Assembly (NCBI GenBank): GCA_965370435.1
Contig: CBDUUP010000231.1
Location: 1 to 7,349, forward strand
Origin: CBDUUP01 sp965370435
Lineage (GTDB): Bacteria > Chloroflexota > Anaerolineae > Anaerolineales > UBA11579
Direction: 5' to 3'
DNA length: 7,349 nucleotides
Part shown: positions 6,581 to 7,349 of the stretch, in pieces
Layout of the letters: every line of letters starts with the position of its first letter
Position numbering within the stretch: position 1 is the stretch's first letter
Notes under the pieces: model-generated
The model's database searches: none
Seen by the model: the letters and a program-made list of their open reading frames with translations, nothing else
What the model was told of the DNA's origin: nothing
Position numbers and translations under genes: made by a program

Positions 6581-6668
6581 ACCACAGAGACACAGAGAAC
6601 GCCGCTTCGCTAGGAGAGAAAAACAAAAATTACTTAAAACACTTGGTTAGCTCTTTGTGCTGTCTGGT
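6581..6668. repeat. Decayed inverted repeat of the CACAGAGACACAGAG type
   Basis: The left arm ACCACAGAGACACAGAG (6581-6597) and right arm CTCTTTGTGCTGTCTGGT (6651-6668) are imperfect inverted copies of each other, about 50 bp apart. From memory, CCACAGAGACACAGAG-type sequences occur as dispersed intergenic repeats in many environmental bacterial genomes, usually as longer hairpins. This copy is degraded and its interior is A-rich. An open frame across it (6538-6720) is a by-product of the repeat. Confidence 0.55.
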
Positions 6669-6682
6669 AAATAGTTCAACAA

Positions 6683-6697
6683 TTTTCGTAACGAAAA
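6683..6697. promoter_or_regulatory. 15-nt palindrome in the thioesterase leader
   Basis: TTTTCGTAACGAAAA is a perfect palindrome (7-bp arms, single central A) that ends 9 bp before the thioesterase ATG and abuts its purine-rich ribosome-binding region (AAGAGAGAGA). It could be an operator, or a small hairpin that affects initiation. Confidence 0.45.
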
Positions 6698-6706
6698 GAG
6701 AGAGAC

Positions 6707-7105
6707 ATGGACTTAAATGACTTCATTCAACCCGGTATGACCAACGAGGCAACTTTCACTGTGGAGGAGGAGCACGCGGCCCGGCAGATCGGGAGCGGCT
6801 CTATGCGGGTGTTGTCCACGCCTTCGATGATCGCTTTCATGGAGCGGACTTCGCACTGGCTCATCGCTGAGCATTTGCCGGAGGCGTATTCCAGCGTGGG
6901 GGTGCGGGTGGAGGTCAGTCACTTGGCTCCTACGCCGGTGGGGAGCGAGGTGAGGGTGAAGGCGGAGGTGTTGAGAGTGGAGGGGGTGAGCGTCAGGTTG
7001 AAGGTGGAGGCCTGGGACGAGGAGGAGAAGGTGGGGGAGGGGGAGCACGGGCGGGTGGCGGTGGAGGTTGCGCGGTTTTTGAGGAGGGTGGAGGGGAAAC
7101 GTTAG
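6707..7105 (+). CDS. FlK-like hotdog-fold acyl-CoA thioesterase
   Basis: This 132-residue cytoplasmic protein matches the small single-hotdog thioesterases related to fluoroacetyl-CoA thioesterase FlK. It contains STPSMIAFMERT (37-48) and VSHLAPTPVG (70-79). The residues T38, E46 and H72 have the same spacing (8 and 26) as the FlK catalytic Thr42, Glu50 and His76, so hydrolysis of an acyl-CoA thioester is likely. Fluoroacetate specificity is not implied, because FlK's specificity comes from other residues. The N-terminus (EATFTVEEEHAARQIGSGSM) fits the first strand and helix. The C-terminal third is unusually rich in Glu, Val, Arg and Gly, encoded by a nearly pure purine strand. The start is preceded only by a weak AGAGAGA ribosome-binding site. 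No operon partner is present. Confidence 0.88.
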   Translation: MDLNDFIQPGMTNEATFTVEEEHAARQIGSGSMRVLSTPSMIAFMERTSHWLIAEHLPEAYSSVGVRVEVSHLAPTPVGSEVRVKAEVLRVEGVSVRLKVEAWDEEEKVGEGEHGRVAVEVARFLRRVEGKR

Positions 7106-7156
7106 GTAGTTATGTGGTTGGGTAGTTGGGTGGTCGCGTAGTTGGGTAGTTTGGCT
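7101..7156. repeat. Second 8-bp-period tandem array
   Basis: Seven octamers run without a gap: GTTAGGTA, GTTATGTG, GTTGGGTA, GTTGGGTG, GTCGCGTA, GTTGGGTA, GTTTGGCT. The array begins inside the thioesterase stop codon (TAG at 7103-7105) and ends at the base before the antitoxin-like stop (7157-7159), so it fills the whole convergent intergenic space. It opens with GTTAGG, as the array at 5301 does, and shares GGTCGCGTAG (7132-7141) with it. Confidence 0.7.
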
Positions 7157-7348
7157 TTAAAGTTCCCCATCCAGGATTTTGAATATATCATCTTTTCCCA
7201 CTGTTTCTGTGGTTTCTCCTTCTTCGATAGCTCTCAGTAAGGCGATGTCTTCGATGATTTCTGCGGCCAGGTCGTAGAAGAGGTCTCGCCGTTCTTGGAG
7301 GAGTTCAACGAAGGCTTGCTTGAATAGTTCTTTGATTTGGGTTTCGTT
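7157..7348 (-). CDS. C-terminal part of an antitoxin-like protein (partial)
   Basis: The minus strand is open from the right edge to TAA at 7157-7159, giving 63 residues. They begin NETQIKELFKQAFVELLQ, continue with RRDLFYDLAAEIIEDIALLRAI (21-42) and EEGETTETV (42-50), and end GKDDIFKILDGEL. The charged helical core with a D-L-x-x-E-x-x-E-D-x-x-L-x-R-A-I pattern and the short x-x-x-F-K-I-L tail resemble small type II antitoxins of the kind found beside RelE/ParE or PIN toxins. The N-terminal DNA-binding part and the start lie outside the window. No toxin gene fits downstream, because the thioesterase converges 51 bp away. A toxin, if any, must lie upstream, beyond the right edge. Confidence 0.6.
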   Translation of the reverse strand, partial: NETQIKELFKQAFVELLQERRDLFYDLAAEIIEDIALLRAIEEGETTETVGKDDIFKILDGEL

Positions 7349-7349
7349 G

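Noticed and set aside
6538..6720. 60-residue frame containing FHHRDTEN
   Set aside because: It is produced by translation across the CACAGAGACACAGAG-type repeat and overlaps the thioesterase start; it is not a gene.

Overview
The window carries seven genes and a partial eighth at the right edge, in a moderately GC-rich bacterial chromosome. Strong Shine-Dalgarno sequences (AGGAGG or GGAGG) precede most starts. The organism is inferred, not proven, to be a Chloroflexota (Anaerolineae-like) bacterium. The reasons are the Glu-rich free-standing lipoprotein, the secreted protein ending in an ICNAR-type Cys tail, and the G-rich degenerate octamer repeats between genes. There are no mobile genes, tRNAs, rRNAs or CRISPR arrays.

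Layout from left to right. (1) An M20-family dipeptidase (162-1535, +) is followed by a strong intrinsic terminator (1565-1606). (2) A very AT-rich promoter stretch with a perfect 10-bp inverted repeat (1645-1670) drives a two-gene operon of GGDEF proteins. The first (1724-2395) has a canonical GGDEF active site, no inhibitory RxxD site, and a C-terminal tail that reads like a ribbon-helix-helix (CopG/Arc-type) DNA-binding domain. The second (2412-3158) keeps an RxxD site but has an altered active-site loop (RMGDEF). (3) A lipoprotein (3240-4196, -) and a secreted Cys-containing protein (4329-5234, +) diverge from a shared 132-bp promoter region with a palindrome. (4) A MscS-type mechanosensitive channel (5348-6454, -) follows. 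(5) After a 252-bp spacer holding a decayed hairpin repeat comes a FlK-like hotdog thioesterase (6707-7105, +). (6) The C-terminal 63 residues of an antitoxin-like protein (7157-7348, -) run off the right edge.

Most genes look like independent transcription units. The GGDEF pair is the only clear operon and the most interesting locus. If the ribbon-helix-helix reading is right, it is a diguanylate cyclase physically joined to a DNA-binding dimerisation module. It would be co-expressed with a second, divergent GGDEF protein behind a promoter that contains a suitable operator. A second structural observation is a pair of degenerate repeat arrays with a strict 8-bp period (5301-5364 and 7101-7156). 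Both lie at convergent gene ends and both run into the stop codons of the flanking genes.
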